Of a stretch of 64,000 bases of DNA, positions 10,574 to 21,875 are shown piece after piece. A program made the translations under genes and the position numbers. The DNA comes from Lithodes maja (Eukaryota > Arthropoda > Malacostraca > Decapoda > Lithodidae): NCBI GenBank assembly GCA_037953745.1, contig JBAKBP010003076.1:93797-157796 (forward strand), written 5' to 3'. The notes under the pieces were generated by a model. The model had not been told where the DNA came from. It worked only from the letters and a program-made list of their open reading frames with translations, and searched no databases. Each line of letters begins with the position of its first letter. Position 1 is the first letter of the stretch.

Positions 10574-11630
10574 AATACTTATATATTTCAGAGGTTACAT
10601 TAAGTGCCTTTTGATAGGCTGAATAATGCTTTTCCAGGCTAAAGGTGCATGCGTTGAAATGGTACCTATCTTAAAGCCCAACCTTGATATTAAAGATTGT
10701 TTTTCTGTCTGGTTATTCTTTAGCCAAACATTTACATAGCATTTAAAACTTTGTACATTGTTGCCTTGACTTAGGATTTTATCCCATAATCTACAGTATC
10801 TTGGAATACACTGTCTCTGATATGCTGAAGTGTGACAGCGCGGCTCCTCCAACGCATCAGGAGCTCTTTCCACTGTTCTTATGGTTCGCTCCCACTGTCG
10901 CTGTGTTTGCCTTAGAGACTGTAAGTGAGGGGTGTTCTGACACTGGATCTTAAACAGGGTTGTAACTCCAGCAACATCCCTCCTATGCTGTAGGTTGTCG
11001 AGTTTTGCTTCAGGTGGAGTAGGAGATTCATTTTGTATTATTCTTTGTGCTCTCCTCTGTACCTTGTCCAAGAGTTTCAAATGTATATTTGCCGCACCTC
11101 CCCATGCGAGAAACGAATACTCCATTGCAGATCTGATTTGGGCTTTGTACAAAATCTCCTTTCCTTTTTTGTCTAACAGGCTTGATATTTTCCTGAGAGA
11201 AGTTAATTTTGCTGAAGCTTTTCTAGCAATGTTTTCTATGTGTGTTTTGAAGTTTAACTTTTTATCATAGACGACACCTAACATGTCAACCTCATTCTTT
11301 GAATTAATGATGCTTCTATTGAAGTTTAATTGCAATTGTGCATCAGCCCTAGAGATAATCATAAGTTGGGTCTTATGAGGAGCAAATCTAACCTGCCACT
11401 TTTCACCCCATTTTGTAATGTGATCCAGTCTCTTAGTGACCAGGGCTACTGCAGCTCTTTCCTCTTTTGGATCATAGGTAACTGCCAATGTTCCATCATC
11501 AGCAAATGCTTGGGCTTCAGGAATGAGGTGAAGAAGGTCGTTAATGAAAACATTTCACAATAGAGGTCCCAAGACGGAGCGCTCCCTTGTGGTACGGTAC
11601 ACCTGCCTTGATGTTGTGATGTACAGATTC
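10574..11630 (-). mobile_element. 5'-truncated LINE of a third family
   Basis: Only the end of the RT and its C-terminal region survive. The 3' end meets a T-rich (A tail on the - strand) tract, and the 5' end stops near 11630 before a 19-bp tandem repeat. 5' truncation is the usual result of incomplete target-primed reverse transcription. Confidence 0.75.
10595..11600 (-). pseudogene. Reverse transcriptase C-terminal fragment (LINE)
   Basis: The open frame 11488-10595 (297 codons) follows directly on an FADDGT motif read on the - strand at about 11495-11512, the RT active site. Downstream blocks typical of Jockey/RTE-like LINEs are present: KWGEKWQVRFAPHKTQ, LGVVYDKKLNFKTHI, and MEYSFLAWGGA. 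Upstream, the PQGS motif region near 11575-11600 is frame-damaged. The rest of RT and all of the endonuclease are missing. This family differs clearly in sequence from LINE copies A-C. Confidence 0.75.
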
Positions 11631-11654
11631 CTTATTATTCAAGATTACTTTAAG

Positions 11655-11771
11655 TTTTCTATTCTTTATGTAGTTTTCTATTCTTTAAGTAGTTTTCTAT
11701 TCTTTATGTAGTTTTCTATTCTTTATGTAGTTTTCTATTCTTTATGTAGTTTTCTATTCTTTATGTAGTTT
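11655..11771 (+). repeat. 19-bp tandem repeat, about six units
   Basis: The unit TTTCTATTCTTTATGTAGT repeats with one variant (TTTAAG) in the second unit. It directly abuts the 5' LTR of gypsy copy 1 at 11773. Confidence 0.9.
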
Positions 11772-11772
11772 T

Positions 11773-13630
11773 TGTGACGCATGTCGAGTATGAGCATGCT
11801 GTACAGAACGCCCAGTCAGGCCCCACTCTCGCTAGGATCGTCAGGGCAGGAACTTTGGCTGTAGTCTGTGTAGAGTTTCCTAACTTAGTTTATGTGAGCC
11901 GTTGTACTATAAGTATTATAAATATGTATTTTGTTTTCATCTGAGTCAACGAGTTCTATTTTATATCATTAGTTATAAGTATTGTGTGTGGGACTTATAT
12001 GTAATGATGAGAGGAGAGAGAGAGAGATATTACGTAACGGGGACCAGTGAGTGCGCCACGCGGGCAGATAGGCCTAATTCCCTCCTCCCTCCTCCCTTCC
12101 TCCCTCTCAGCGCGTGGGAAGTTCTTTGTCGATCCCAGATTGAGAGAGAATATGACGTCATGATTGCCAGTGGGCGGTCCTTAAGTAGTTTGAGATATGC
12201 CGCTAGAGGGCCGAGTATAAAAAGAGAGGTTCTTGCCACCATTCTTCAGAACTCATCAGGCAAAGCGACTTCTCATATCCCTTGCAACTATCCATATTCT
12301 TCCGACTGATGTGAACTTTCTCTACTCTCTGAACAGCCTATCTTCTTCTCTTCTCGTCCCTGTTTAACCTCCATGACCCCTTTGGTGCAGATTTAGTCAG
12401 CCAAAGTATTATCGCTTGAGTTCTCACGAGATAAGTGCCTGTTAGATAGCCTATTTTTGGAAGGGTTAACTAGAATAGGATTGATTGATGTTTGTTGCAC
12501 TCGTATATGCATTTCCCTGTGTGCGATTATTCATGTTCCTGTTTTCTGCTGGTTTAGGCAATGCTAGACTGGGATAGGGTTTCTGAGTTGTGATTTCCTA
12601 TGAGTACTAGGTTGCGGTTGAACCAGTACAATTGCAACGGAGACGTGGAACGCCTAGGTGGTCTTTCTGACTGTGTACCGTGGGAGTTTAGCACTGTGTT
12701 GCGAGTGAGGGCTTTTGCCTATGCCACCCAACACTGTGTTATCTCATTTGCTTGACTTTGAGAGGATCGCCAGGAGAGAACCAGATACTAGTGATCTGGA
12801 TCTCTCAAGAGAGCATCCCGTCAATTACCGTAATTTGGCCGCACAGTCTTAAGGACCTCGCTAGGCTACGAGCCGCTTGCTCAGCCATTGTCTCTTAACC
12901 TTAGATATCCCAGCTAGACTTTGCTCGACCAGCAGATACAGTATAGTATTGAAGCTTCTCCTTATGTATATTATTGTTTAAGCATTATTGATTTCATGTG
13001 TGGCACGCTTAGCTACTTCAGAGATTAGTGGCCCACGAGCACAATCTTAGTAGGCTATTGCCAGGTGCATTGTCGGAGTACTTCTTCTTAATGTTTGCCA
13101 TATCCTATTGCTTATTCTTATAATTCTTCTTATGTCAATTTAAAGCCTTTAATTACCAGTGAGTTATTCATTAAATTGCTGTTCAAAATCCGATACTTAC
13201 TTCTTATGAGTATTCGAGAAGCATCTAACTTATCAGAAGATTCCTTGCTTGATGCTCGAGGACTATTGTTTAACGTAACGTAATAGTGCCGATCCGAAGT
13301 AGAGGGTGGAGGACTTCTTAAGTTCTTAGTTCAAGGGTGGATTACTTCGGCTTCGGCAACACTATTCTTTAGTGTTGTAGTACTTTCTTCTTTGTTTGAT
13401 TGTTGACCAGACTAGATAACTCCCGTCTTGTTATTAGTCTGTTGTGTGAAACGCTAGTACCGAGTTCTTGTATACCCCGTTATAGCAGATAGAACTCTGG
13501 AGGGTAAGTGGCGTTTTTTGTTCGGCTGGCAGTACTCTGGGGTTGGGATCGTGTGTTTCCGTTGTGGCAGCGAGCCATACTCGAGTCCTGTGTAAGAGCC
13601 CTAGTGTACCCGAGTGCCCCGGTCGTAACA
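11773..13630 (+). repeat. 5' LTR of gypsy copy 1 (1,858 bp)
   Basis: It starts TGTGACGCATGTCGAG and ends GGTCGTAACA, giving the usual TG...CA ends. Compared with the 3' LTR (18892-20735), the last three quarters are almost identical. The first 450-500 bases (U3) differ at many positions, for example around 12030-12210. A TATA box lies inside at 12216. Confidence 0.9.
12216..12224 (+). promoter_or_regulatory. TATA box of the copy 1 LTR promoter
   Basis: TATAAAAAG occurs here and at the matching place in the 3' LTR (19323). It is conserved although the DNA just upstream differs strongly between the two LTRs, which supports a real core promoter. Transcription would start about 30 bases downstream, near the CTTCAGAACTCATC block. 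Confidence 0.6.
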
Positions 13631-13632
13631 AA

Positions 13633-13650
13633 TGGCGACCTTGCTTAGGA
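13633..13650 (+). other. Primer-binding site, gypsy copy 1
   Basis: TGGCGACCTTGC follows the LTR end after two bases. TGG pairs with the CCA end of a tRNA primer. Gypsy copy 2 has the same 12 bases at 39781. The tRNA species is not assigned. Confidence 0.7.
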
Positions 13651-13847
13651 TTTTGTGAACAGTATAATTTTTTGCAGAGTTGTACAACATTTGTTTGTTC
13701 GTACTTTAGCGTACATATTGAAGAATATTTTTTTTTTTGTAAGGCAATTAGGGAGAGCATTTAAGAGACTCCAGTTAATTTAGTAATTAGTGCTTACATA
13801 AGGGAGTTTAACACTTTTGTCTCGAGAATTTTTTTGTGAACTTCAGT

Positions 13848-16127
13848 ATGTCGTGCCCTAGTATTGACGAGGAGCGAGAGATGCCATTTGAGGAGGTGCC
13901 GTTAGTAACTAGTGAGGAGGATGCTAGACTTTTTGTGAGTAAGCAGTACCATGTGACGGAGGAGAGGCTGACTGGGGTGAATGTTTATGGCTTGCACCTG
14001 ATAGCCAAGGTTTTGGGTCTATCCAATGTAGGAGGGATGTCCAAGGGGGAGCTGATTTCCTGGGTGTTGCGGTGGGCGACATGGGGTTTCGGAGGAGAGG
14101 GCGTTTGGGGGGGTTCCTCCCCAGATCCCCTCTCACTCGACTCCCACAGTGCCGTCCACTCAGTTGCCGGAGGTTAGCACTCTCCCACAGAGGGATGAGC
14201 ATTGGAAGATTGGAGTGCCCTCGGGCGGTGCGTATGGTGGTTCCCCAGTTCTTGCCCCCCCTCCTTCAGTAGTGGCAGCTCCCTCTTCCGGCCTGTCTCC
14301 TGAGATGATATTTAAACTCGAGCTTGCTAAAATGGAGAATGAGGCTAGGAAGCAGGAGATGGAGAATGAGTCTAGGAGGCATGAGAAGGAGATGGAGGCT
14401 GAGTCTAGGAGGTATGCAATCGAGGCTGAGTCTAGGAAGTATGCGATTGAGGCTGAGTCTAGGAAGGCAGGAGAATGAGACTAGGAGGCACGAGGCTGAG
14501 CTTAGATACGACTCCGAGAAATATTGTGCTCAGATAGACTTAGATAAGACTCGTGCAGAGTCGACAGGGATTCGGATGGGCCGTGAGGGCCAAGTAAGAG
14601 AACAGTCCTTGTCCCACTTAGTCAAGTTGGTGCCGGCATTTAGTGAAACTGAAGTCACAGAATTTTTTAATCGTTTTGAGAAGAAGTGTAGGGAGCATAA
14701 TTGCCTGAAGAGAAGTGGGCAGCTCTGGTCTCCTCAAGACTTACGGGTAAGGGGTCTGAAGGCTTATGATGCACTGCCTTTAGAGTCTTGCATTGACTAC
14801 CCAGAATTGAAGAGAGCTGTCCTACGGGCATACGAGTTGCAACCAGAAACATATCGATTGAAGTTTCGGGGTGTTACAAAGACTAGGAGGCGACCTTTCT
14901 TGAACATGCCCGGGACTTAAAAGATGCACTTACAAACTGGACACGTTCTGAGAAAGCTGAGACGGCCGAACAGTTGACGGAGCTGTTTCTGCTCGAGCAG
15001 TTTTATAAGTGTACAGGTGCAGAAATGACTTTAACTATTAAAGAAAAGAATCCAAAAACTCTACAGGAGGCAGCTGAGATGGCTGACCTCCGGCTATCAT
15101 TAATTCGTGGGGTGCGGGTCTGCCCAGCGTAGTGAGGCAGGTAACAAGGGGCGTGACGCCCCACCCCCCCGAGTTAGTAATATATCTTATGCAAACAAGT
15201 ACAAGAGTTATGATACCAAGACTGACCACAAGACTAGCACCGTCCCATTTAAGAAGGGGGCCGGGCCCTTCCCAGTACCAAGGGAAGCCCAAAGGGGAGT
15301 TAGAGTGTTATCAATGTCATAAAAAGGGGCACTTTGCAAGAGTCTGTCCTAGCAAACCACCTACAGCAGCTGTGTCTTTGGCCTGCAACATTGGTGTGTC
15401 TCTGAAGCCTTCTGAGTTTGCCGGGGCAGTTCGTCAGAGGCTGAGGCACAGCCAATGCAGAAGCACCTGGGAGGCTCGAACCCTGCTCAGGATGTTTTTT
15501 GCGACCATAGAGGACGGGGTTGCGTGATGTGGGCGGGGCGCAAGCATGGAGTAGAGGTCTTGCGTGATACAGGTGCTTCCCAGACTTTGATGAAAAACTT
15601 GACTGGGCTACCCTATAAATGCGGCTCGGGTGGTGGTGGTGCAGGGTATTAATGCAACTCGGTCATACCCGCTGGTGCGGTTGGAGTTGGAGGTGGATGG
15701 TGTGGCACGTGAATTGGATGTTGGGATTGTGGAGAAACTGCCAGGAGGGCGTCGACCTTCTTCTCGCAACGACTTTGCAATGCCCGCTTCTGAGGTTCTA
15801 CCCTTAGTCGTTGCCGAGAGGCCGGCCGACGTGAGTAGGGAAGAGCGAGAGTGGGTCGAGCGGTGCCAGGCACAACCCATGGCGTGTGCTGTCACCCGAG
15901 CTCGGGCAGCTAAAGTGTCACCGCCTAGTCCTCCGTCTTCAGACCAGCAGAGGAACGATCAACAGGAGGAGGCTAAAGCTGGAGTTGGTTTTAAGAGTTT
16001 TGACTCGGCGGCTCTCCTGGGTGATTCAGTATTAGCACCATTACTTAGTTCTGGAGTAGCCCCTGGGCCTGTCATCGAGAGTGACGAGGCTGGGCATGAC
16101 GAGTCTCCCACGACAACAACGTTATGA
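13848..16127 (+). pseudogene. Gypsy copy 1 gag-protease, multiply frameshifted
   Basis: Gag would form the particle shell, and the protease would cut the polyprotein. The ATG at 13848 starts a frame matching gag of copy 2. Frame changes occur near 14110, 14470 and 14890, and several more follow. A coiled-coil-like segment rich in E/R/K at about 14330-14480 is made of short tandem repeats. The conserved gag core (LKAYDALPL, AYELQPETYRLKFRGV) lies at about 14750-14880. A CCHC zinc knuckle (C-x2-C-x4-H-x4-C) lies at about 15308-15350. The protease DTGA motif lies near 15566-15580. The product cannot be made from this copy. Confidence 0.85.
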
Positions 16128-17480
16128 ACATCGAGAGAGACAGAGGGAGCAGCTCAGTATCGGGGAGGGTCATGCATTGCTCCGGGAGCAGTTAGATCGC
16201 TTGGCACCCTCAGATATACGTCGGTTGCAGCTGGAGGACCTGAGCTCCAAACGTGTGCTAATGGAGCTGTGGAGCTCGACGAGGACGGTGATGCACAGCC
16301 GGGAGATTTTTTTTATTTAGATGGCATCCTGTATCGGCGTTTCAAGACCCTAACCGTAGCTGGAAGATGGGGTCCGGGGTAGTGGACCAGTTGATGGTGC
16401 CGCGGGAGTGCAGGGATAGCCCTACTGAGTTTGGCGCATGACACACCGCTGGCAGGACATTTGGGGGGTAAGAAAAAACGGTGGCGGCTTTGGGGAAGTT
16501 GTTTTGGTGGCCGGGGATGAAGTCTCATGTGCAGTCCTGGATAAACTCATGTGATATTTGTCAACGGGTCGGGAAACCAAACCAAGTTATTCCTAAAGCT
16601 CCGTTGCACCTATTCCTGTAATTGGGCCACCTTTTAGTAAGATTGTTGTTGACATGGTTGGTCCCCTCCCTCCCACAAAGGCTAGGTAATTAATTTTTGT
16701 TAACCATCATGGATGTTGCCACTAGATACCCCGATGCATACCCCATGAAAAACGGCATGGCTAAGACGGTAGTCAGTAACTTGTTGTGGTACTTTTCAAG
16801 GTACGGGTACCCGGAGGAGATTTCGGTCTGATCAGGGGTCAATTTCACCTCCAATCTCTTTAAGCAAACAATGCAACAGCATGGAATACGGGCGGTGGTA
16901 TCGTCAGCGTATCACCCTGAGAGCCAAGGGGTGCTTGAGCGGTGGCATGCCACCCTTAAAAGCATGCTCAGGTGTTATTGTGCTGATAACGGAAGAGATT
17001 GGGATCTTGGATTGCCGTATGTACTGTTTGCTGCTCGGGAAGTGCCTGGTGAGAGCCTGGGATTTAGTCCAAACGAGCTGATTTTTGGACACCGAGTCAG
17101 GGGCCCCCTTAATATGCTGCGGGAAATTTGGGAAGGAACTGTGCGCCTTGTTCCTTGTTGAAGTATGTGTTTGAAAGCCGGTGAGCGCATGCTTAAGAGT
17201 CTGGAGATGGCAGGTCGGAATTTAACAGGGTCACAAGCTTTAATGAAGGACAGGTATGATCGCAAAGTGAAGCTCGGGAGTTCATTGTGGGACAGGAGGT
17301 GTTGATTTTGTTGCCTTTGGTGGGTAACCCCTTGTCGGCGAAGTATACTGGACCCTATAATATTGTGGAGAAAATTTCGGACCTAGATTACCTTGTTGCC
17401 ACTCCAGACAGGAGGAAGAAGAATCAGTTATGTCACGTGAACCTGATAAAAGAGTATGTGAGGCGCCCCTCTGAGCCTCT
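16128..17480 (+). pseudogene. Gypsy copy 1 integrase, frameshifted
   Basis: Integrase would join the DNA copy to the genome. The order of remains is: N-terminal zinc-binding region (about 16400-16570), the first catalytic Asp in VVDMVGP (about 16650), the second in SDQG (about 16830), Glu in the GVLERWH block (about 16935), and a GPY/F module with GPYNIVEKISDLDYLV (17340-17400). Frame breaks are frequent. It lies before the RT, the reverse of the usual gypsy order. At about 16222-16227 this copy has a CAG codon where copy 2 has the TAG that ends its first ORF. Confidence 0.85.
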
Positions 17481-18408
17481 CACTGTCCCTGTGTTGGCTT
17501 GTTGCGGCCGTGGTGGAGAAGGAGAGGGGGACAGTCAAGCTTCAGAGGAGGATAGCTGGATCACATGTTTCAGCGGATCAGTGGGCGGGGACTCGAGCCT
17601 AAGGGCTGACGAGGCTATAGCACATTTGCCTGAGCCGCAATTTGAAGCTATCCGTCAGTTGCTCTGGTTTTATACCCCACTGTATTCGCTGAACATCCAG
17701 GCCTCACTACTCAGGCTATGCATGATGTTGACGTGGGGCACCATCTACCTTTAGAAGTCCAATACCGTTCCCCCAGAAATCTACCCGCTACCCGCTCTGA
17801 GGGATGAGTTGGAGTATATGCTCGGTAGAGGGTTGATAGAGAAAGGTACCGTTAAATGGACTTCCCCCGTAACACTGCAGCCTAAACCAGATGGCAAGGT
17901 ACGCTTCTGTATTGATTTCCGTAGGCTAAACGGTTTGACTCCAACTAACCCATATCCTCTTCCTCGGGTTGATGATAGTGTTGATAAAATTGGTAATGCT
18001 CGGTTTTTGTCTAAAGTTGATTTAGTAAAAGGTTACTGGCAAGTACCTTTGTCCGAGCGCGCTAAAGAGGTATGTGGTTTTGTGGTGGACGGGAGTACTT
18101 ACCGGTGTAATGTTATGCCCTACGGACTTAAGAATGCACCAGCAACGTGTCAGAGCCTGATGAATGAAAGTGAAAAGGACAATGATGCGCTGGGGCATTT
18201 CGAGATCTATGTTCCAGCCTATGGTCCGGTCGGTGTAGTTTACCCAGATCATTACCCTCTCGAGATCTTGGACCAGTTTCACAATCGGAATATGAGGCTG
18301 ACCAGGTGGTCACTAAGGTTATTGGTATATAACCTGGACATAAGCCATATTGCCGGTTGTGACAACGAGGTTGCATGTGGTCGTTCAGGGGTATATGATC
18401 CTGGGTAA
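17481..18408 (+). pseudogene. Gypsy copy 1 RT-RNase H with internal deletion
   Basis: The RT N-terminal half is readable from 17809 (SPVTLQPKPDGKVRFCIDFR, then VDLVKGYWQVPL and PYGLKNAPAT). After about 18165 the sequence jumps to the end of RNase H (HFEIYVPAYGP at about 18197). The YLDD active site, the RT thumb and most of RNase H are missing. About 25 bases of filler at the junction match neither side in copy 2. The missing part corresponds to about 44355-44985 of copy 2. Confidence 0.85.
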
Positions 18409-18880
18409 ATTGACACACGGGTAGCCTCCTGCTTTGGTTTGAGTAGTATTTTGCGCTTGGTGCTTGTTGGCTCGCGGTTGTAGCCCAGCGTATTGGGTCG
18501 TAAAGCAGGAGTTGAGCGTTTGGTATAGAAGAAAAATAGGCTGCCCTTATAGTGCAGCCGGAAAAAAACATATTAAAATATAAAAATCATATAAAAACTC
18601 TTTCTTTTTGATGAAGATAATTGTATAAGTTTGTCATAGCCTATAAGGTTTGAGTAGTCCACGAACTATCAAACGGCTGAGCTGCTGTAAGCTCGCTCTG
18701 GGAGCATGATATTATGTCTTTTACTATTGTTGGGAGGAGTTATGAAATGTGAATTTTTTTTTATAAGATGTGTTTTAGTGATAAACTCAGCGTTGTTTTA
18801 GTGCCATGCGGTCGCTGGGTGTGAGGGGTTTGATGGGGTTCTGTATATCAGATTTTAGCTCAGGGTTGAGCAAGTAAAAT
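18409..18880 (+). other. Gypsy copy 1 3' untranslated interior
   Basis: Non-coding sequence between the pol stop and the polypurine tract. It contains no env-like open frame. A short GGCTGCC/GGCAGCC-type hairpin sits near 18539-18560. Confidence 0.6.
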
Positions 18881-18891
18881 CTTGGGGGAGG
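18881..18891 (+). other. Polypurine tract, gypsy copy 1
   Basis: CTTGGGGGAGG lies immediately before the 3' LTR. Gypsy copy 2 has CTTGGGGGGG at the same place. The purine tract primes second-strand DNA synthesis. Confidence 0.7.
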
Positions 18892-20735
18892 TGTGACGCA
18901 TGTCGAGTATGAGCATGCTGTACAGAACGCCCAGTCAGGCCCCACCCTCGCTAGGATCGTCAGGGCAGGAACTTTGGCTGTAGTCTGTGTAGAGTTTCCT
19001 AACTCAGTTTATGTGAACCGTTGTACTATAAGTATTATCATTATGTATTTTGTTTTCTTCTAAGTCAACGAGTTCTATTTTATATCATTAGTTATAAGTA
19101 TTGTGTGTGGGACTTATATACAATGATGAGAGAGAGAGTTATTTAACGACGGCCAGTGAGCGCGCCACGAGGTGTGTAGGCCTCACTCCCTCCTCCCTCC
19201 CCCCTTCCTCCCTCTCAGCGCGTGGGAAGTTCTTTGTCGATCCAGATTGAGAGAGAATATGACGTCATGATTGCCAGTGGGCGGTCCTTAGTAGTTGGCG
19301 TTATGCTCACTAAAGGGCCGAGTATAAAAAGGGAGGTCCCGCCGCATTTTCCTCAGAACTCATCAGGCAAAGCGACTTCTCATATCCCTTGCAACTATCC
19401 ATATTCTTCCGACTGATGTGAACTTTCTCTACTCTCTGAACAGCCTATCTTCTTCCCTTCTCGTCCCTGTTTAACCTCCATGACCCCTTTGGTGCAGATT
19501 TAGTCAGCCAAAGTATTATCGCTTGAGTTCTCACGAGATAAGTGCCTGTTAGATAGCCTATTTTTGGAAGGGTTAACTAGAATAGGATTGATTGATGTTT
19601 GTTGCACTCGTATATGCATTTCCCTGTGTGCGATTATTCATGTTCCTGTTTTCTGCTGGTTTAGGCAATGCTAGACTGGGATAGGGTTTCTGAGTTGTGA
19701 TTTCCTATGAGTACTAGGTTGCGGTTGAACCAGTACAATTGCAACGGAGACGTGGAACGCCTAGGTGGTCTTTCTGACTGTGTACCGTGGGAGTTTAGCA
19801 CTGTGTTGCGAGTGAGGGCTTTTGCCTGTGCCACCCAACACTGTGCTATCTCATTTGCTTGACTTTGAGAGGATCGCCAGGAGAGAACCAGATACTAGTG
19901 ATCTGGATCTCTCAAGAGAGCATCCCGTCAATTACCGTAATTTGGCCGCACAGTCTTAAGGACCTCGCTAGGCTACGAGCCGCTTGCTCAGCCATTGTCT
20001 CTTAACCTTAGATATCCCAGCTAGACTTTGCTCGACCAGCAGATACAGCATAGTATTGAAGCTTCTCCTTATGTATATTATTGTTTAAGCACTATTGATT
20101 TCATGTGTGGCACGCTTAGCTACTTCAGAGATTAGTGGCCCACGAGCACAATCTTAGTAGGCTATTGCCAGTGCATTGTCGGAGTACTTCTTCTTAATGT
20201 TTGCCATATCCTATTGCTTATTCTTATAATTCTTCTTATGTCAATTTAAAGCCTTTAATTACCAGTGAGTTATTCATTAAATTGCTGTTCAAAATCCGAT
20301 ACTTACTTCTTATGAGTATTCGAGAAGCATCTAACTTATCAGAAGATTCCTTGCTTGATGCTCGAGGACTATTGTTTAACGTAACGTAATAGTGCCGATC
20401 CGAAGTAGAGGGTGGAGGACTTCTTAAGTTCTTAGTTCAAGGGTGGATTACTTCGGCTTCGGCCAACACTATTCTTTAGTGTTGTAGTACTTTCTTCTTT
20501 GTTTGATTGTTGACCAGACTAGATAACTCCCGTCTTGCTATTAGTCTGTTGTGTGAAACGCTAGTACCGAGTTCTTGTATACCCCGTTATAGCAGATAGA
20601 ACTCTGGAGGGTAGTGGCGTTTTTTGTTCGGCTGGCAGTACTCTGGGGTTGGGATCGTGTGTTTCCGTTGTGGCAGCGAGCCATACTCGAGTCCTGTGTA
20701 AGAGCCCTAGTGTACCCGAGTGCCCGGTCGTAACA
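18892..20735 (+). repeat. 3' LTR of gypsy copy 1 (1,844 bp)
   Basis: It starts TGTGACGCATGTCGAG and ends CGGTCGTAACA. It contains the TATA box TATAAAAAGG at 19323 and a 62-codon frame (20201-20389) identical to that in the 5' LTR; this is LTR sequence, not a gene. Immediately after it comes AGCTGCAATGCATAG, internal to the other gypsy LTR family. Confidence 0.9.
19323..19331 (+). promoter_or_regulatory. TATA box in the 3' LTR of gypsy copy 1
   Basis: TATAAAAAG at the same relative place as in the 5' LTR. In a 3' LTR it could drive transcription outward into flanking DNA. Confidence 0.5.
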
Positions 20736-21818
20736 AGCTGCAATGCATAGTAAAATAAAGATATAACCCACTCATCATCCCCATGTGTTCTAGCTAGCAG
20801 GCCAAGTCACAGGAACAACGAGTCCCAGCACCGAAAGCGAGAACCCAGGAAAAGACTGCAGAGAACACAAGGACAGATAAATTACGTTACTCTACTATAC
20901 CGGCACTACGAGCGAGCTGTAGTCTCTGGTACTGCACTCGCTCCTGGCTCGGTAGGCAAATCAAGGCTAAGTCCTCGCCCCTCTACAGACAACTCCTGGG
21001 CATGGTCGGGCTCTTACACATGGCACTAGTCTAGTCACAAATTGGATGATGAGCTGGGCATATAACTCGTGAACATGTAGAACGTTCACCAACTATCCTC
21101 ATCAAGAAGATCGCTGTTCACATTAACCCCTTAAATCTAATACATGTAAATATATGCTTGTCCTAAGAGTAATACGAGAGGTGAGTGCTGAAACTCCTTT
21201 AGGACCTCAAGGGAAGGGTATGCATTTAAATAGAGAGAAGAATGAAATGAGAGTAATGTCGTCAGAGAGAAAGAGTGCAACCGGGAGAAATTGGGAGAGA
21301 GGGCAAGGGATGTTAGAATCTCAAAGGTTCTAGGCAACCTGATCATGGAACACACAGCGAGCCTCCAGGCAATGTGCAGTACGACAACATGGGCAACCCA
21401 GGCAGCATAGGCAGGCGGCAATGGACTACCAACCCTGTCGCACCTAGCTATAAGCGCAAGGCTGCCAACCGGTCCATACGTCTGGCAACCACCACTCCGG
21501 CAGCGTGGCGCGTTGCTACCCTCTCGCTCTGAAAACTAACTCACTCTCTCTCTCTGAACTCCCATTGTCTTATCTATCAACTTCTCTATTGATACTACAT
21601 ATTAAATGGAAGGTCTCGACATGGCTTAAAACAAAACCCACCACTGGTTAGCACATGACGAGACCTTTGCAGAGATACAAAGAACATAGTTATACGTTGT
21701 CACACTCAATATAAGCAGCCAGCACGGTACAGCGGTACAGCGGTACCACACAGTGGCGGTACAGTGGAGTACCAAGGAGTACAATCAGGTAGCGTTGCCA
21801 CGCACTGGGTGCGTCACA
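20736..21818 (-). mobile_element. Partial LTR of the second gypsy family, inverted
   Basis: This is the 5' part of the LTR type seen at 37969, 45483 and 60913, in - orientation. It ends at the true LTR terminus GGGTGCGTCACA at 21818. Beyond that there is no purine tract or pol, so it was a solo LTR or a 5' LTR. The other side is cut at the gypsy copy 1 boundary. The missing rest of the LTR is not found on the far side of copy 1, so this is not a simple nested insertion. Confidence 0.85.
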
Positions 21819-21875
21819 TTGGTCATAGACATCTCTTTTATTTAAACATGGTAGTTATCCTAGCCGTACCCATGT

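Larger units (their letters stand above)
11773..20735 (+). mobile_element. Ty3/gypsy retrotransposon copy 1 (Gmr1-like order), defective
   Basis: The element has two LTRs starting TGTGACGCATG and ending GTAACA, a primer-binding site two bases after the 5' LTR, a purine tract before the 3' LTR, and a gag-PR-IN-RT-RNase H interior. Integrase lies before RT. The interior has many frameshifts and a deletion of about 600 bases that removes the RT active site. Flanking bases do not match (GTTTT on the left, AGCTG on the right), so no target duplication is seen. The right flank is internal sequence of another LTR. Confidence 0.9.

Noticed and set aside
13095..13283. Identical 62-codon ORFs in both LTRs of gypsy copy 1 (also at 20201)
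   Set aside because: Identity is expected for an LTR pair. No motif, and not shared with the other gypsy family.
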